From SCRA01 sp035533275 (GTDB lineage: Bacteria > Vulcanimicrobiota > Vulcanimicrobiia > Vulcanimicrobiales > SCRA01), in contig DATLUD010000034.1 of the NCBI GenBank assembly GCA_035533275.1, positions 31,827 to 95,826 on the forward strand: 64,000 nucleotides of DNA, in the 5' to 3' direction. Below the pieces are notes generated by a model, which made no database searches, was not told where the DNA came from, and was given only the letters and a program-made list of their open reading frames with translations. Positions 61,476 through 64,000 of the stretch are shown here, piece by piece. A program made the translations under genes and the position numbers. Position 1 is the stretch's first letter, and the number at the start of each line of letters is the position of its first letter.

Positions 61476-62882
61476 TTACACGGGGGGGATGCCCGCTCCT
61501 CGCGCGTCACCGGCCGCCAGCTCGTCCCAGAGATACGCCATCGTCTTGATGCCGCCGTAGAACTGGCTGAGCGTGAACTTCTCGTTGGGCGCGTGCGTCT
61601 GGTCGTCGGGGAGGCCCACGCCGATCAGCACCTGCGGCAGATGTAAGACGCGGTCGAAGGTTCCGACGGGGCCGATCGAGCCGCCCATGCCGATCGTGAC
61701 CGGCGGCTTGCCGAACGCCTTCTCCATCGCGCGCGCCGCCGCGCGCGTGGCGGGATGGTCGCGAGAGGTGACAATCGCCGGGCCGCTCTCGAAGCTGTCC
61801 ACATGCACGCGCACGCCGGGGGGCGCGATGGCGAGGATGTACTCCTTTATCAAACGCGTGACGCGCGCCGGGTCCTGGTTGGGCACGAGCCGGGCCGTGA
61901 GCTTGCAGCCGGCTTTCGCCGGGATGATCGTCTTGGAGCCCTCGCCCTGGTAGCCGCCCCAGATGCCGTTGCAGTCGAGCGTGGGGCGCCACCACATGCG
62001 CTCGAGCGGATGATACCCGTGCTCGCCGTGCAGCTGCGGCACGCCCATGCGCCGCGCCTCGGCGCGCTCGTCGTACGGGAGCTCGGAGATCTCCCGGCGC
62101 TCGTGCGGCGTCAGCTCGCGCACGTCGTCGTAGAAGCCGGGAACGGCGATGTGCCCCGTCTCGTCCTTCAGCTTGGCCAGGATGCACGCCAGCGCCATGA
62201 TGGGGTTCTCGATGGCGCCGCCGAAGAGCCCGGAGTGCTGGTCGCCGGAGGGACCGTCCACGTGGATCTCCCAGCCCACGAGGCCCCGCACCGCGATCGT
62301 CAGCGAGGGAACGTCCTCCGCGAAGACGGGCGTGTCGGAGATGACCACCACGTCGCAGGCCAGCAGATCGCGGTTGCGGGCGACGAAGTCGTCGAAGTTG
62401 GGCGAGCCGATCTCCTCCTCGCCCTCGATCAGAAACTTCAGGTTGACGGGCAGCGCGCCGCGCGTCTTCAGATGCGCCTCGAAGGCCTTCCAGTGCATGA
62501 CCACCTGCCCTTTGTCGTCCACGGCGCCGCGGGCGAAGAGCATGCCGTCGCGCACCTGAGGATCGAAGGGCGGCGAGGTCCAGAGCTCGAGCGGGTCGAC
62601 CGGCTGCACGTCGTAGTGGCCGTAGACCAGCGCCGTGGGCTTGCCGGGAGCGCCCAGCCACTCGCCGTAGACCACGGGGTGCCCCTTGGTCTCCAGCACC
62701 TCCGCGCGCGTCATCCCGATGGCGCGCATGCGCGCGGCCGCGTGCTCGGCGGCGCGGCGCACGTCGGCCTGGTAGGCGCTGTCGGCGCTGATCGAGGGGA
62801 TGCGCAGCCACGCATCGAGCTCCGCGAGCGCATCCTCGCGATGCTCCTCGCAGTAACGGGTGAGATCGTCCGTGTTCGCCAT
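61476..62882 (-). CDS. M20-family metallopeptidase (dipeptidase-like)
   Basis: 468 residues from ATG at 62882. Zinc ligands: LVYGHYDVQPVDP (His89, Asp91), ARGAVDDKGQVVMH, IEGEEEIGSPNF (catalytic and bridging glutamates), and a final THAPNEKF with a zinc histidine. A lid domain lies in the middle. Best fit is the CPG2/dipeptidase group (peptidase V- or CNDP-like), hydrolysing dipeptides in the cytosol. It is divergent from the EamA gene with about 57 bases between. Confidence 0.87.
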   Translation of the reverse strand: MANTDDLTRYCEEHREDALAELDAWLRIPSISADSAYQADVRRAAEHAAARMRAIGMTRAEVLETKGHPVVYGEWLGAPGKPTALVYGHYDVQPVDPLELWTSPPFDPQVRDGMLFARGAVDDKGQVVMHWKAFEAHLKTRGALPVNLKFLIEGEEEIGSPNFDDFVARNRDLLACDVVVISDTPVFAEDVPSLTIAVRGLVGWEIHVDGPSGDQHSGLFGGAIENPIMALACILAKLKDETGHIAVPGFYDDVRELTPHERREISELPYDERAEARRMGVPQLHGEHGYHPLERMWWRPTLDCNGIWGGYQGEGSKTIIPAKAGCKLTARLVPNQDPARVTRLIKEYILAIAPPGVRVHVDSFESGPAIVTSRDHPATRAAARAMEKAFGKPPVTIGMGGSIGPVGTFDRVLHLPQVLIGVGLPDDQTHAPNEKFTLSQFYGGIKTMAYLWDELAAGDARGAGIPPV

Positions 62883-62939
62883 GGGGGGGGCTTCGCGCAG
62901 GACGAGGGGGCGAGCCTTCGCCGGCGGAACCGCGCACGC

Positions 62940-63824
62940 ATGACCTCGATCGTGGTCCTGGTCCTGGCGCTGGCCGCCGTCGGCTCCGGCGGCATCTTCG
63001 CGCGCGTGGCGCTCGACGGCGCCGGGCCGCTGGCCGTGGCGGCATGGCGGCTCATCATCGCCTCGCTGGCGCTGGCGGGGCCGGGCCTTCTGCGGCCGGT
63101 GCGCGTCGAGACGCGCGACCGCGCCCGTCTCGCGCTGGCCGGCGTCGCGCTGGCCGTGCACTTCGCCCTTTGGATCGGAAGCATCGAGTACGTGAGCGTG
63201 GTGACCTCCACGCTCCTGGTCTCCACGACGCCGGTGTGGACGGGCCTCTACGGAGCGATCACCGGCGTGGATCGCCCGCCGCGCTCCTTCTGGGGCTGGC
63301 TCTCCGCCGGCGGCGCCGGCGTCTGGCTGGTCGTGCGCAGCGATCGCACGCCGGTACCCGCCGCCGGCCACGAGGTCCTGGGATGGCTGATGGCGCTGGG
63401 CGGCGCGATGGCCATCGGGGCGTACTTCCTGATCGTACGCCCCATCCGCTCGCGCCTCGACGCCCGCGCGGTGGTCACGTGGACCTATCCGGCCGCGGCC
63501 GCCACGATGATCCTCGCGCTCGCGGTCTCGCACCAGCCGGCATGGGGCTTCACGCGCGCCGCGTGGCTGGGCATCGTCGGCATGGCGCTGATCCCCCAGC
63601 TCCTCGGCCACACGGGTCTCAACGTCTCGCTGCGCCACTTCTCGGCCTCGACCATCTCGTTCTCCACCCTCTCCGAGCCGGCGATCGCGGCCGTCTTGGC
63701 CGTGATCTTCCTGCACGATCCGCTCACGCTCGGCCAGGTCGCGGGAGGCGTGGCGCTCATCCTGGCGTTGGCGATGGTGCTGCGCGGCGAATCGCGGCAA
63801 ACCGCTCCCGTCGCATCGCCCTAG
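62940..63824 (+). CDS. EamA-family (DMT) transporter
   Basis: 294 residues from ATG. Two EamA repeats with ten transmembrane helices: the first ends near VSVVTSTLLVSTTPVWTGLYG and the second has ISFSTLSEPAIAAVLAVIF. These exporters move amino acids or other metabolites out of the cell. Substrate unknown. Its stop is followed within five bases by the presumed left end of an insertion sequence, so the native downstream region may be displaced. Confidence 0.85.
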   Translation: MTSIVVLVLALAAVGSGGIFARVALDGAGPLAVAAWRLIIASLALAGPGLLRPVRVETRDRARLALAGVALAVHFALWIGSIEYVSVVTSTLLVSTTPVWTGLYGAITGVDRPPRSFWGWLSAGGAGVWLVVRSDRTPVPAAGHEVLGWLMALGGAMAIGAYFLIVRPIRSRLDARAVVTWTYPAAAATMILALAVSHQPAWGFTRAAWLGIVGMALIPQLLGHTGLNVSLRHFSASTISFSTLSEPAIAAVLAVIFLHDPLTLGQVAGGVALILALAMVLRGESRQTAPVASP

Positions 63825-63828
63825 TACT

Positions 63829-64000
63829 ACTGTGTCATAAAGCAGGCGCAAAAAAAAGTGACGCTTATGCGGATCGGGACTGCAAGCACGTCGGGCAGCG
63901 CCTGAGTGTGGGTGCGAGCGCAGCGATCAGGGCGGCACGGCGGGACGCAATCGACTCTTCGACATGCCGCTCAACTCGCACGGGAAGCCCCCCGCGGTCG
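63829..64000. mobile_element. Candidate left end of an insertion sequence (cut by the window)
   Basis: Directly behind the EamA stop is TACTACTGTGTCATAAAGC, an AT-rich segment unlike its surroundings and similar in form to terminal inverted repeats of several IS families, followed by an A8 run. A minus-strand frame open to the window edge ends 32 bases inside it, as transposase genes typically do. No second inverted repeat or target duplication is visible because the window ends here. Confidence 0.35.
63865..64000 (-). CDS. C-terminal fragment of an unidentified protein, possibly a transposase
   Basis: 44 codons plus the stop TAA at 63865-63867, open to the right edge. The readable end is RVERHVEESIASRRAALIAA followed by a cysteine pair in RRCPTCLQSRSA. 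Too short to assign. Its position just inside a probable inverted repeat suggests the end of a transposase gene. If no inverted repeat exists, it is simply the end of an unrelated gene. Confidence 0.4.
   Translation of the reverse strand, partial: DRGGLPVRVERHVEESIASRRAALIAALAPTLRRCPTCLQSRSA

Overview
This window is a very GC-rich chromosomal segment of an aerobic, heterotrophic bacterium. It has dense gene packing, many ATGA and GTGA stop/start overlaps, frequent GTG starts and one TTG start. The gene set combines a caa3-type cytochrome oxidase of the A2 class, heme A synthesis, a Mo-hydroxylase of the carbon monoxide dehydrogenase family with its maturation genes, a tandem pair of UvrD-like helicase-nucleases, and acyl-CoA and aminosugar metabolism. 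That combination would fit soil lineages such as Eremiobacterota/Vulcanimicrobiota, Chloroflexota or Actinomycetota. The sequence carries no rRNA or other marker that settles this, so the taxonomy is inference only. I saw no tRNA, rRNA, CRISPR array or phage region.

Layout. 1-9.4 kb: start of ppk1 (minus, cut by the window edge), a VTT membrane protein, a GT28 glycosyltransferase, an SDR, a DUF1059 protein, a methyltransferase divergent from a LuxR-type regulator, a serine hydrolase operon, a pentapeptide-repeat miniprotein and an acyl-CoA dehydrogenase. 9.4-12.4 kb: a FAH-family hydrolase, structured repeat copy 1, a LeuA-family synthase and a PEBP protein. 12.4-23 kb: two divergent operons. 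The minus operon is coxS-coxL-coxM-HD hydrolase (form II CoxL). The plus operon is moxR(coxD)-coxE-xdhC(coxF)-coxG-ROK kinase-GH5-like hydrolase-hypothetical. 23-29.5 kb: two overlapping genes, each a UvrD motor with a RecB-like Fe-S nuclease domain (AdnAB-like). 29.5-34.9 kb: a threonine dehydratase-like enzyme, an MntP-like pump, a thioesterase, a benzoate-CoA-ligase-like enzyme, a CoA-transferase relic, a GH130-like protein and a cupin.

34.9-45.4 kb is respiratory: ctaA-ctaB-MFS on plus; SCO, two tiny membrane proteins, and cytochrome oxidase subunits III, I and II on minus. A carboxymuconolactone-decarboxylase relic and structured repeat copy 2 lie between ctaAB-MFS and SCO. 45.4-50.8 kb is a tightly overlapped minus operon: a hydantoinase-A-like protein, an FAD oxidoreductase, a small HExxH protein, an N-acetylglucosamine-kinase-like protein, NanE and a secreted protein. 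51-58.6 kb: small plus-strand genes, then a minus cluster of aminotransferase, GH20 hexosaminidase, permease, PDZ protein, carbonic anhydrase and alpha/beta hydrolase. GH20, the permease, NagK and NanE together suggest import and catabolism of cell-wall or chitin aminosugars. 58.7-64 kb: an SSS symporter, DUF488, a FlK-like thioesterase, an M20 peptidase, an EamA transporter, and what looks like the end of an insertion sequence at the right edge.

The most interesting feature is a two-copy structured element (10402-10537 and 39054-39201). It folds as a three-way junction with invariant junction strands, while its helices differ in sequence between copies yet keep pairing. Its hairpin loops all present GGA. 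Both copies sit between converging genes, 4-10 bases from the stop codon of the minus-strand gene. It looks like an uncharacterised structured RNA or 3'-end element.
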